NCBI RefSeq assembly: GCF_005047655.1
Contig: NZ_SUKF01000005.1
Coordinates: 186,001 to 250,000 of the forward strand
DNA length: 64,000 bases
Reading direction: 5' to 3'
Source of the DNA: Sinimarinibacterium arenosum
GTDB lineage: Bacteria; Pseudomonadota; Gammaproteobacteria; Nevskiales; Nevskiaceae
Shown: piece by piece, positions 37,649-46,130 of the stretch
Numbering within the stretch: the first letter of the stretch is position 1
How the letters are laid out: each line of letters starts with the position of its first letter
Translations under genes and position numbers: made by a program
The notes under the pieces: model-generated
Seen by the model: only the letters and a program-made list of their open reading frames with translations
Told to the model about the DNA's origin: nothing
The model's database searches: none

Positions 37649-39544
37649 TCAGCTCGGACTGCGCAGCGCAGAGACCGGCACGACCGGAACCACCACGCTG
37701 GACGGATGGTCGGCATTGCTGTCGATGCGCAGCACGCCCAGCACCTGATCCAGCAAATCGGTCACCGGCGGCAGTCCATGCGGAAAGTCACTGGTGCTGA
37801 CCGCGATGCGCAGGCTGTGCCCGGCCTTGATCACGAAACTGCTCGGAAACACTTCAACGTTCGCCAGCGCCGGCTCACCGGCAACGAGGGGCGCCTTCGA
37901 CGCCTCGGTATACGGATGCCACGGCTGGATCATTTCACCATCGAGATAGCGCGAACGGCTGGAATCGACCGCGCGCAGCGACACCGTCAAGGTTCCATTG
38001 GTCAACTCGGTTGAACCGCCATTGGGATCGACATCGGTGATACGGACCGCGACGCTCGCATCCGTTCCCAGCGCACGTGAAACCCACAGGTCTGCTTCGA
38101 TCGGACCGTTGACGTAGTAGTCCTGATCCATCGGCGCTGTGGTGTAGGTCACTGCGCCCAGCAATGGGAGTTCGTTGATGTTGTTGCTGCCGCTGAAGCA
38201 CGGCAACGGCAGCAGCCCCAGCACACCGGCAGTCCACTGCGCAGAGCTGACCGAGCACAGACCCTCGACCGGGATCTGCAAGGTGTAACGCGACGCTTCG
38301 TCGGCCGCCGGCAGCTCGGCGCTCAAGGTACGGTCGCCACGCAGATACCAGCGCTCGGCACGCGCCTGCGGATGCGGCCAGTCCGGCGACACCACATAAC
38401 GCTCCTCGCCGTAGACATACTGTGTGACATTGGGCACCGACTCAGCACCGTTGTTGATGCCGCGCAGATAGCGATCGAACCACATCAGCGCAATCTGATT
38501 GACGTCCGGCACGCCGTCCGCCGGCAAGCCGGCGCCAGACGAGGCATCCAGATGGGTCCACGGTCCGATCAGCAGCTTGGTCGTCGCGTTCTTCTTGATC
38601 GTCTCGTACAGCATCGGCTCGCCGCGCTGGAACAGGTCATGCAGCCCGCCAACGATGAAGGTGGGCACGCGCACCCGATCCGCAACCTCGATCGGCGACC
38701 GCGTGCGCCAGAACTCACTGTCATAGTTCTGACCACCGCTCCCCAGGACCGCCTGCGCAATAATCGGCAGGTCGTAAGTGGCGGTACCCAGCACATGGTC
38801 CAGCAAGGCCGGAATCGCTTCAGGCGAAGCTTGCGCCGGAACCAGACCCAGTCCGGTGACCAGACCGATCCACAGCGGGATGAAGCCGACGTTGACCTGT
38901 CCGCCGGTGAACACGATGTCGCGATAGGCGTCGCCCATCGGCACCAGCGCGAAGATCGCCTTGTGTGCCGGATGACGCCAGGCACCGGTGAAGATCTGGG
39001 TGATCCCCATGAACGACGGCCCCCAGGTGCCAACCTTGCCGTTGCTCCACGGCTGCGTCGCCACCCAGTCCATCACTTCCTTGTAATCGAGCTGTTCGCG
39101 CTCGCTGAAGATTTCCCAGGTGCCCTGCGAAGTGCCGGTACCGCGCACGTCGACAGCGACATGCGCGTAGCCATGCTTGACCAGCATGGAATTGAACGCA
39201 AAACCATCGACGTAGCCGGACGCGCTCTTGTTGTAACCGGTCTGGGTCAGAATCACCGGCAGCGGTCCGTCGACCACAGTGCCATCGGCATCGGCCGGCA
39301 ACATCACCTGCGCCGAAAGCAGGGTGCCGTCGCTCATGGTGATGTACTCAGCCGGCATCCGGACGGTGTTGGGATAGTCCTCAACACGCTGATAGTCGGT
39401 CCATTTGGCTGCCGCCGAACTGCCGCCTCTACCATCGCTGCTGCCGCTGTCGGCCCCCGGATCGCTGCTGCCGCAGGCGGTCACGCTCAACACACAAATC
39501 GCGGCCATCACGGCCCCAGCCAGCGACTTTCGCGCTGTCGTCAT
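37649..39544 (-). CDS. CocE/NonD family hydrolase, lipoprotein
   Basis: A 631-residue exported alpha/beta hydrolase of the X-Pro dipeptidyl-peptidase/cocaine-esterase-like family. The signal ends in a lipobox (VMAAICVLSVTAC, then GSSD) followed by a Gly/Ser/Asp-rich linker. The core shows the oxyanion-region ILTQTGYNKS, VAVDVRGTGTSQG, the nucleophile region GTWGPSFMGITQ, and the acid/histidine region GLHDLF...GPWTHLD. A C-terminal jelly-roll (XpsA-type) domain occupies roughly the last 230 residues. The nucleophile motif GPSFMG fits G-x-S-x-x-G. Likely an esterase or amidase on the outer membrane; the substrate is unknown. Confidence 0.85.
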   Translation of the reverse strand: MTTARKSLAGAVMAAICVLSVTACGSSDPGADSGSSDGRGGSSAAAKWTDYQRVEDYPNTVRMPAEYITMSDGTLLSAQVMLPADADGTVVDGPLPVILTQTGYNKSASGYVDGFAFNSMLVKHGYAHVAVDVRGTGTSQGTWEIFSEREQLDYKEVMDWVATQPWSNGKVGTWGPSFMGITQIFTGAWRHPAHKAIFALVPMGDAYRDIVFTGGQVNVGFIPLWIGLVTGLGLVPAQASPEAIPALLDHVLGTATYDLPIIAQAVLGSGGQNYDSEFWRTRSPIEVADRVRVPTFIVGGLHDLFQRGEPMLYETIKKNATTKLLIGPWTHLDASSGAGLPADGVPDVNQIALMWFDRYLRGINNGAESVPNVTQYVYGEERYVVSPDWPHPQARAERWYLRGDRTLSAELPAADEASRYTLQIPVEGLCSVSSAQWTAGVLGLLPLPCFSGSNNINELPLLGAVTYTTAPMDQDYYVNGPIEADLWVSRALGTDASVAVRITDVDPNGGSTELTNGTLTVSLRAVDSSRSRYLDGEMIQPWHPYTEASKAPLVAGEPALANVEVFPSSFVIKAGHSLRIAVSTSDFPHGLPPVTDLLDQVLGVLRIDSNADHPSSVVVPVVPVSALRSPS

Positions 39545-39677
39545 GCTTCTCTCTCCAGAATCGCAAAAAACAAAAAGGCGACGAACACTAGCACCTGGCT
39601 CCGGGCACCCCCATTGGCCGTAGCGACCAACGACCTTAGAAGCTTGCGACGGCATCTGTAAGCCGTTGACTACGTCC

Positions 39678-41840
39678 TCACATCAACCGACCCAGACCGT
39701 CAGCCTGCCCGGACGATGCCTGCTGCAGACGTGGTCGTTGCCGAGCCCACGCCGTCCACGCCAGCAGACTCAGGATCACCAACAGCGAAGCCCAGGTCGC
39801 CGGCTCCGGCCCGGCTGCACCGACGAAGGCAGGCGCCGAACCGCCATAGGCTGCCGGACTCACTCCGGCCACCGGCGGCAACGGTACATCCGCCGTCTTC
39901 ACAGCGCCCGGCGTCGCGTTGACGATCTGCTCGGACACCGCCACGAACGCGGTCCAGCGCGTGACCAATGAGAACGCCAGCCCCAGTTGGGTCACCTGTG
40001 CGCGCACGTCGTCGAGCTGCGGCACCGGCTCGCCGCGCTGCTCGAACCAGTTCGGCGGCAATGACAGACTGCGCATCTGCTCGGCAATCGCCGAGCGCGC
40101 CCAGATCAAGCCCACGGCATCGCCGTCGCGCTGTTCCGGGAGTGACACTGGCAGCATCAAGGTCGCGGCACGACCCCGTGCACGACCGTGGATACGGATC
40201 ACGCCCTCCGCCGCGCCGCGATACCGCCCCTGCACGCGGATCGACTGCCCGGCAAACAGGTCGGGAAGTTGCTGCGGCAGCATTGCCTCGACCGGCAGCC
40301 CGCCCCAGTCGATCTCGATATCGGTCAGCACCGGTGATTGCAGCCGGTCGGTCAGCTCATTGGCGACGCCCGCCACATCCTCGGTCGGATCCATGTAGCG
40401 CGTGAAGCCGCGGCCGACCCGGCCGATCTCATCCAGCAGGAAGCGGTTGACGCCGGTGCCGACACCGAAGGCGTAGAGCCGGGCGTCGCCCAGACGCTCA
40501 CCGACCAGCTTGAGGATCTCGTAGTCGTTGCCGATGTAGCCGTCGGTCAGAAAGGTGACGATGCGCTTGACCCCGGGCGCCGGCGGCGTGTCCAAGGCCT
40601 GATGAATGCCGGACGACATCATCGTGCCGCCCATGCCCTGCAGCGCGTCGACATAGCGCAGACCGGAGGCGATGTTCTGCGGGGTCGCCGCCAGCGGCTC
40701 GCGGCTGAACTCCGTGGCGCTGTCGCTGAAACGAATGATGCGAAAACTGTCGGTCGGCCGCAGCTTGCGCAGGGCCTGGCGCATGAAGGCCTTGCTTGCG
40801 TCCATCGGCAGTCCGTACATCGAACCCGAACAGTCCAGCAGAAACACCATCTCGCGTGGCGTGATGTCGGCATCCTCCGGAGCCGCTGGCGGCTCGATCA
40901 GCAGGGAAAAATAGCCGCCGCGTTGGTCACGCTGTACCAGCAGACCGGCCGTATTGGCCGCACCGGCAAGGCTGTAGCGCAGCACGAAGTCGCGGTTGTC
41001 GATGGTGCGCCCGTGTTCCAGCCCGACGTGCCACTGCGTGGCGCTGTCCGCGCGCGTCGCCAGCCGATGCGTGCGGCTGGACACCGACTGGATCGGCAGC
41101 GCCGACTGCAGATCGATCTGAAGCGACACGCGGTCCTCGTCGATCTGCGGCGGCAGACTCAGCCCGAACACCGGCGGGTATTCCGGCAGTTCAGCCAGAG
41201 TCCAGCGCCCGGATTCGGAGGCGACGTCCGATGCCGCGCTGTCAGCGTCCTCGATTACCGGCGGCTGATCCGCGCCGGGCGGCTGGAAGTGCGGCCCGAC
41301 CACCAGCGGCACCACCAGCTCGTATTCGCCATCGACCTTGGGCACCGTCTGCACGTAACGCAAGGTCACCGTAATCGGCAGGCCCGGCATCAGATTGGCG
41401 ATCTGCTGGGTGAACATGTTCGGCCGCTGCTGCTTCAGCAACGCCGCCGCGCGACCTTCGGACTTCGCTTTGGCAAAGGTCTTCTCGGCCTGCTGCACTT
41501 CCTGCACTTGCGCACGCACGCGCTCGGCGCCGACGTCCATCCACATCTCGTAGACCGCGGCACCGGCATTCAGCGGAAACAGATAGCGCGCATGCAAGGG
41601 CTGCGTTGCCGGATTGGCAAAGGTCTGCACCACCGTGACCGTCGCCAGATCGCCCTGAATCTCCGCACGCACGTCAGTTTTGAGGCTTGGCAGCGCCACC
41701 GGCCGGCCATCGATCTCGGCCTCGATCGTGCCGGCCAGTGCCGGAGGTTCCGCCGCTCGCGAAACCGCCAGCGGCAACAGGAACAGCAACAGCACGAACA
41801 GACCGAACACCAGTGTGCGATTGAGCAGGCTATGCGTCAT
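39678..41840 (-). CDS. VIT-vWA domain protein with PEP-CTERM-like sorting signal
   Basis: A 720-residue exported protein. It has a signal peptide (FGLFVLLLFLLPLAVSRA), a VIT (inter-alpha-trypsin inhibitor) domain at about 38-165, and a von Willebrand A domain at about 330-500 with the metal site DCSGS (336-340) and a later TDGY. A tripartite C-terminal signal follows: PEPATW at 678-683, a hydrophobic helix (about 684-698) and a basic cluster ARQRPR. That is the layout of PEP-CTERM exosortase substrates, although here 16 more residues follow. The body matches the marine proteobacterial sortase-target family (TIGR03788 as I recall). It is encoded 43 bases after the exosortase gene. Confidence 0.85.
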   Translation of the reverse strand: MTHSLLNRTLVFGLFVLLLFLLPLAVSRAAEPPALAGTIEAEIDGRPVALPSLKTDVRAEIQGDLATVTVVQTFANPATQPLHARYLFPLNAGAAVYEMWMDVGAERVRAQVQEVQQAEKTFAKAKSEGRAAALLKQQRPNMFTQQIANLMPGLPITVTLRYVQTVPKVDGEYELVVPLVVGPHFQPPGADQPPVIEDADSAASDVASESGRWTLAELPEYPPVFGLSLPPQIDEDRVSLQIDLQSALPIQSVSSRTHRLATRADSATQWHVGLEHGRTIDNRDFVLRYSLAGAANTAGLLVQRDQRGGYFSLLIEPPAAPEDADITPREMVFLLDCSGSMYGLPMDASKAFMRQALRKLRPTDSFRIIRFSDSATEFSREPLAATPQNIASGLRYVDALQGMGGTMMSSGIHQALDTPPAPGVKRIVTFLTDGYIGNDYEILKLVGERLGDARLYAFGVGTGVNRFLLDEIGRVGRGFTRYMDPTEDVAGVANELTDRLQSPVLTDIEIDWGGLPVEAMLPQQLPDLFAGQSIRVQGRYRGAAEGVIRIHGRARGRAATLMLPVSLPEQRDGDAVGLIWARSAIAEQMRSLSLPPNWFEQRGEPVPQLDDVRAQVTQLGLAFSLVTRWTAFVAVSEQIVNATPGAVKTADVPLPPVAGVSPAAYGGSAPAFVGAAGPEPATWASLLVILSLLAWTAWARQRPRLQQASSGQADGLGRLM

Positions 41841-41883
41841 CGGAATCTCCAGGCAGTGGAAAGAGGAAGGCGATCAAGGAAGT

Positions 41884-43422
41884 TCAACGCGCGTCGGCCA
41901 CGCGATAACCGGTCTGCGCCGGCTCGGCGCCGGGCAGGTCATAGGCGCGCAGCAGCGCGGCGTCCCAATCCGCGCGCGCCGCCGGGTCCAGCGACCACGG
42001 CGTCACCCGCTGCAGCTGGGTCCAGGTGCTGCCAGGCGCCTGCAGCCAGCGCCATACCGCTTCGGCGACGCTGCCGGCGACTTCGCCGCGATCAGAGACG
42101 TAGGACACGGCGACCCGCCAGACCCGACCGTCCGGATCGACGCTGCGGTACAGCGCACTTGGCAGCACCACACTGCCTGCACGGCGGTAGTCGAGCCCGA
42201 GGTAGTCGACGCGATGCCCAGCCCCGCGCAAACATTCGTCCGGCGCATGCAGATGCCGCAGCGGCGCCGTCGTCGTCACCGTCAGCAAACCGAACGGACC
42301 GTAGCCGGCCTTGGCCGCGGCGCCGCCGTACTGTGCGAAGTAGCTGCGTTCCATCGCCGACAGCGACTGCGTCTGCGCTGCATATCCGCCGATGCGAGCC
42401 GGCAGCTCGGCAGCCACGGCGGCATGCGAAACGTCGAGCGGTCGCGCCGGTGCCGACACCGAGCCGAGTGCGACCAACAGGAAGCCGATCGCAGTGAATA
42501 CCGTCGGCCGACCGCGTGGTCCGGTCATGGCCGCGGCACTCGAACTCGGCGCCGGCACGATGATGCGCGGCATCTGCGGCGGCACCCGCCGCGCCCAGGC
42601 GAGCAACGGCAGCAACGGCAGCAACGCGAGGGTCAGCGCCGCCAGCCCCGGCAGCGCGTGCCAGAAACCATCCATCCAGTCGATCTGTGGCCAGTACGCC
42701 AGGCCCAGTGCCAGCAGCGCGATGCGCAGAATGTTGCCGAGCAACGCGGCCGACAACGCCAGCGCAAAACCCGTCACCGCCTGTCGCCCGTTCGGCCGCA
42801 CCACTGCCGCCAGACCAACGAACACCGTCAGTACCAGGGTCAGACCCCGCGCACCGGAACACGGAAGATCGACCAGCACGTCCTGCCCGGCGATCAGGAT
42901 GCGCGTGCCGACGCAGTGCACCTCACCCGCGATCTGGCCCAGCAGCAGACAGGCACCGTCAGCGGACAGCTGCTGCAGGCCGAAACCGATCAGGCGCTGC
43001 ACCACGCGCTCCAGCGGCAGCGAGAACGCAAACAGCAGCGACAGCCACAGCGGCGACACCGCGCGCTGGCGCTGGCGCAGTCCGGCCAGCGTCGCCAGTG
43101 CGTAGACGTCCACCGCCAGGGTCAGCGCGCCAATGACATTGACCCGCAGCACCTGTCCGACCAGACGCACCAGCGCGCTCAGCGTCAGCAACGCATAGGC
43201 GTAGCGCCGGTTCTGATCACTGCCCGGCCGCTGTTCGCTGCTGTATGACCACAACCCCAACGCCAGCACCGCCAGCGCGACCCACAGGCCCTGCGGGTTG
43301 TAGGCCGGCTCGCGCCAGCTGGCGAGCAGCCACAGCAGTGGTGATACCGCCAGCACGCCCGCGCCCAGCGCCAGCAAGGCGAGAGGAAGATGGTTGATGA
43401 CCTGGTGCCCGAAACTCCGCAT
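41884..43422 (-). CDS. Exosortase fused to an EpsI-like domain
   Basis: A 512-residue membrane protein beginning MRSFGHQVINHLPLALLAL. About ten hydrophobic helices make up the exosortase core. All three family active-site residues are present: C188 in DLPCSGARGL, R233 in GNILRIALLALG and H255 in DGFWHALPG. From about residue 300 a soluble EpsI/DUF3485-type domain follows a final helix, with the family's HAPDECLRGAGH at 392-403. Exosortases cut PEP-CTERM proteins and probably attach them at the cell surface. The only evident substrate is the next gene. It may correspond to a curated variant such as XrtT, but this needs an HMM search. Confidence 0.87.
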   Translation of the reverse strand: MRSFGHQVINHLPLALLALGAGVLAVSPLLWLLASWREPAYNPQGLWVALAVLALGLWSYSSEQRPGSDQNRRYAYALLTLSALVRLVGQVLRVNVIGALTLAVDVYALATLAGLRQRQRAVSPLWLSLLFAFSLPLERVVQRLIGFGLQQLSADGACLLLGQIAGEVHCVGTRILIAGQDVLVDLPCSGARGLTLVLTVFVGLAAVVRPNGRQAVTGFALALSAALLGNILRIALLALGLAYWPQIDWMDGFWHALPGLAALTLALLPLLPLLAWARRVPPQMPRIIVPAPSSSAAAMTGPRGRPTVFTAIGFLLVALGSVSAPARPLDVSHAAVAAELPARIGGYAAQTQSLSAMERSYFAQYGGAAAKAGYGPFGLLTVTTTAPLRHLHAPDECLRGAGHRVDYLGLDYRRAGSVVLPSALYRSVDPDGRVWRVAVSYVSDRGEVAGSVAEAVWRWLQAPGSTWTQLQRVTPWSLDPAARADWDAALLRAYDLPGAEPAQTGYRVADAR

Positions 43423-43477
43423 CTGCGTCTCCCTGTGTGCGGTGACCCTCGATGGGAGACGAGTCTGTCCAGCGCGC

Positions 43478-43537
43478 GTGCAGTGCCGACGCCATCGCGG
43501 TGCAGGTTTCGCGGAACTTGGTGCAGATTCTGTGCAA
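43478..43537. promoter_or_regulatory. Helically phased GTGCA repeats in the exosortase/TCS divergent region
   Basis: GTGCAG occurs at 43478, 43500 and 43521, and GTGCAA at 43532. The start-to-start spacings are 22, 21 and 11 bases, whole helical turns, so all four face the same side of the DNA. They lie in the 184-base gap between the divergent exosortase and response-regulator genes, a natural operator region for the regulator. Function is inferred. Confidence 0.45.
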
Positions 43538-43606
43538 GCGGACCGGAGCGCCTTTTTGCAGGCGAACGCACTGCTAAGCTGCACCGGCATTCATGAGGAA
43601 CGCTGC

Positions 43607-44308
43607 GTGGCGAAGATTCTGGTGGTGGACGACGATGCCAACATCCGCGAAGTGGTGTGCTTCGCGTTGCACAAGGCCGGCTATCAAACCTGTGTGGCCG
43701 ACAACGGTGAGCAGGCGCTGCAGCGCGTCGCCAGCGAGGCGCCGGACCTAGTCGTGCTCGACATCCTGATGCCGGAACTCGACGGCACTGAAGTCTGCCG
43801 CCGGCTGCGCGCCGACCCACGCCACGCCGCGCTGCCGATCATCTTCCTCAGCTCGAAAGATGATGAAATCGATCGCGTCGTCGGGCTCGAACTCGGCGGT
43901 GACGACTACGTGTCCAAACCGTTCTCCCCGCGTGAACTGGTCGCTCGGGTCCGCGCACGGCTGCGCGCGCTGCAGGCAGCCGTGCAGCCGCCGGCAACGC
44001 GCCTGCAGCATGGCCGCCTCGCGCTCGACACCGAACAGTACAAGGCCTGGTGGAACACGCACGAACTCGACCTCACCCCGACCGAGTTCGGCATCCTGCG
44101 CACCTTGCTCAGCCGCCCCGGCAAGGTCTGCACCCGCGATCATCTGATGAACGAGGCTTACGAGCTCAACCGCATCGTCAGCGACCGTACCATCGACAGT
44201 CACCTGCGCCGCGTGCGCGCCAAGCTGGCCGACGCCGGCGGCGCTGCGGCCGGCGAGGCCATCGAAACCGTGCACGGCATCGGCTACAAACTGGGGCCGT
44301 GCACGTGA
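43607..44308 (+). CDS. OmpR-family response regulator, dedicated (exo)sortase type
   Basis: A 233-residue two-component regulator. The receiver domain starts AKILVVDDDANIREVV, has phosphoacceptor D52 in VVLDILMPELDG and the conserved lysine in DDYVSKPFSPRELVARV. A winged-helix OmpR-type DNA-binding domain follows (LTPTEFGILRTLLSRPGKVCTRDHL...VSDRTIDSHLRRVRAKL). Translation starts at GTG 43607, with GAGGA seven bases upstream. Its stop overlaps the GTG start of the kinase gene. It is divergent from the exosortase gene and resembles the PdsR-type regulators of dedicated sortase systems. Confidence 0.9.
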   Translation: MAKILVVDDDANIREVVCFALHKAGYQTCVADNGEQALQRVASEAPDLVVLDILMPELDGTEVCRRLRADPRHAALPIIFLSSKDDEIDRVVGLELGGDDYVSKPFSPRELVARVRARLRALQAAVQPPATRLQHGRLALDTEQYKAWWNTHELDLTPTEFGILRTLLSRPGKVCTRDHLMNEAYELNRIVSDRTIDSHLRRVRAKLADAGGAAAGEAIETVHGIGYKLGPCT

Positions 44309-45951
44309 AACTGCCGCGGGTGCGCCTGCGCACAATCCTGCTGCTGATCAATCTGGTGATCCTGCTTCTGCCGCTGGGCGGCATTACCTGGCTGCGGCTG
44401 TATGAAAGCGCACTGATCCGCCAGACCGAATCCGAGCTGATCGCGCAGACCGCATTCATTGAAGCCGCCTATGTCAGTGCGTTCGAACGCCTCCGGACCG
44501 ATCGTCACAACACCCGCCGTGCGATCAAACCGGAAACCTACGGGGCGCCGGTCACCGCACCGCCGCCGCCGCGCGATCCCGAAGGTCGCTGGCGCCCGCG
44601 CTGGGCCGAACTGGATCTGGCCAGTGATCGAGTGTGGCCGCGGCCGCCCGATCCCGAACCGACGGCACAAAGTGCCGATCCTCTCGCGGTGCAGATCGGG
44701 CGAGAACTGACGCCGATGTTGCGCGAGGCGCAGCACATCACCCTGGCTGGCATGCGCGTGGTCGACTATCGCGGCGTCATCGTTGCCTCGACCGGCGACG
44801 GCGCCGGCGACGACACGGGGCAGTCGCTGACAGCGCTGGAGGAAGTGCGCGAAGCACTCACCGGCGCCTCGGTCAGCCGCATGCGCTGGCGCAACTCGGA
44901 TTCGCCGCCACCACCGCTGGAGTCGATCTCGCGCGGCACCCGCATCCGCGTCTACGTCGCTGAACCGATTGAACACGACGGTCGTGTGCTCGGCGCGATC
45001 CTGCTGATCCGCACGCCAGCCAACATCAAACAGGCGATCTACGGCAAACGGATCCCGCTGATGCGCGCCGGCCTTGGCCTGCTGGCGCTGGTCGTGCTGC
45101 TGACGCTGCTCAGTTCGCTGACGATCAGCCGACCAGTGCATCAGCTGATCAGGCAGACCCGGCGCGCTGCCCGCGGCGAACGCGGCGCCATCACACCGCT
45201 GGAACATCCGGGCACACGCGAGATCGCCGAGCTGTCCGAGAACGTCGCGGCCATGGCCGAGGCGCTGGAGACCCGCAGCGCCTACATTCGCGATTTCGCC
45301 GCGCACGTCTCGCACGAATTCAAGACACCGCTGACCGCGATCCAGGGTTCGGTGGAGCTGCTGCGCGACCATGGCGACGGCATGTCGACCGAAGAGCGCA
45401 CGCGCTTTCTCGACATCCTCTCGGCCGACACCGCCCGACTCGAACGCCTGGTGCGGCGCCTGCTGGAACTGGCGCGGGCCGACATGATGCAGGCGGGCGC
45501 CGAACATGCCGATCTGGGCGTCGTCACCGGCGCGGTCGCGCAGCGCTATCTGGATAGCGGACTCGCGGTCCAGGCCGCCGGCGATCCGGGCATTGAAGTC
45601 GAGATCGCCGGCGACGTTCTCGATTCGATGCTCAGCAGCCTGCTCGACAATGTGCGCCAGCACGGCGGCGACGGCGTCAGCGTGCGGCTGTGGTGGCGCC
45701 TCAGCGCCGCTCACTCGGGCCGTGCGGAACTGCATGTGCAGGACGACGGCAGCGGCATCTCTGCCGCCAATCGGGAAAAAGTATTCGAGCCCTTCTTCAC
45801 CACCGCCCGCGCGCGTGGCAGCACCGGCATGGGATTGGCGATCATCCGCACCTTGCTGCACGCGCACCATGGCGAGATCGAATTGCTGGAATCAACCGCC
45901 GGCACGCATTTCCGCATCCGCCTTCCGCTTGCCTCCCATACTCCTTCATAG
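44305..45951 (+). CDS. Sensor histidine kinase of the exosortase locus
   Basis: A 548-residue inner-membrane kinase. TM1 is at about 9-30 and a periplasmic domain at 31-252; the latter includes a proline-rich stretch and a Cache-like fold ending in VYVAEPIEHDGRVLGAILL. TM2 is at 253-273, HAMP at 274-325, the HisKA domain with H337 in HVSHEFKTPLTAIQGS, and a HATPase domain with LLDNVRQHG, VQDDGSGI and STGMGLAIIRTLL. The GTG start overlaps the regulator stop (GTGA), so the pair is translationally coupled. The periplasmic domain would sense an envelope cue, perhaps the state of the sorted protein (inference). Confidence 0.9.
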   Translation: MKLPRVRLRTILLLINLVILLLPLGGITWLRLYESALIRQTESELIAQTAFIEAAYVSAFERLRTDRHNTRRAIKPETYGAPVTAPPPPRDPEGRWRPRWAELDLASDRVWPRPPDPEPTAQSADPLAVQIGRELTPMLREAQHITLAGMRVVDYRGVIVASTGDGAGDDTGQSLTALEEVREALTGASVSRMRWRNSDSPPPPLESISRGTRIRVYVAEPIEHDGRVLGAILLIRTPANIKQAIYGKRIPLMRAGLGLLALVVLLTLLSSLTISRPVHQLIRQTRRAARGERGAITPLEHPGTREIAELSENVAAMAEALETRSAYIRDFAAHVSHEFKTPLTAIQGSVELLRDHGDGMSTEERTRFLDILSADTARLERLVRRLLELARADMMQAGAEHADLGVVTGAVAQRYLDSGLAVQAAGDPGIEVEIAGDVLDSMLSSLLDNVRQHGGDGVSVRLWWRLSAAHSGRAELHVQDDGSGISAANREKVFEPFFTTARARGSTGMGLAIIRTLLHAHHGEIELLESTAGTHFRIRLPLASHTPS

Positions 45952-46130
45952 CGTGTGCAGGGGGCGCAGGTCGCTCTCCTAGACGCGGGCATGCACGCCG
46001 CCATCGCCAGACCGCGCGGGGCCGGATCCATCGCGCATGCCTGCAGCGGCACGGCTAGCCAGTGGCTGCCCGCCCTGCGATGATGCGCGCCCTTCGCGCG
46101 TCGGATTCACACTGCGATGGGAGGATCAGC

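Noticed and set aside
40338-42497. 719-codon plus-strand frame across the VIT-vWA and exosortase genes
   Set aside because: Antisense shadow; the R/Q/H-rich product has no recognisable domain, while the minus-strand frames carry clear motifs.
43423-43590. N-terminal extension of the exosortase frame
   Set aside because: The 56 extra residues are basic and lack membrane character, and they would cover the divergent control region; ATG 43422 gives a normal membrane start.
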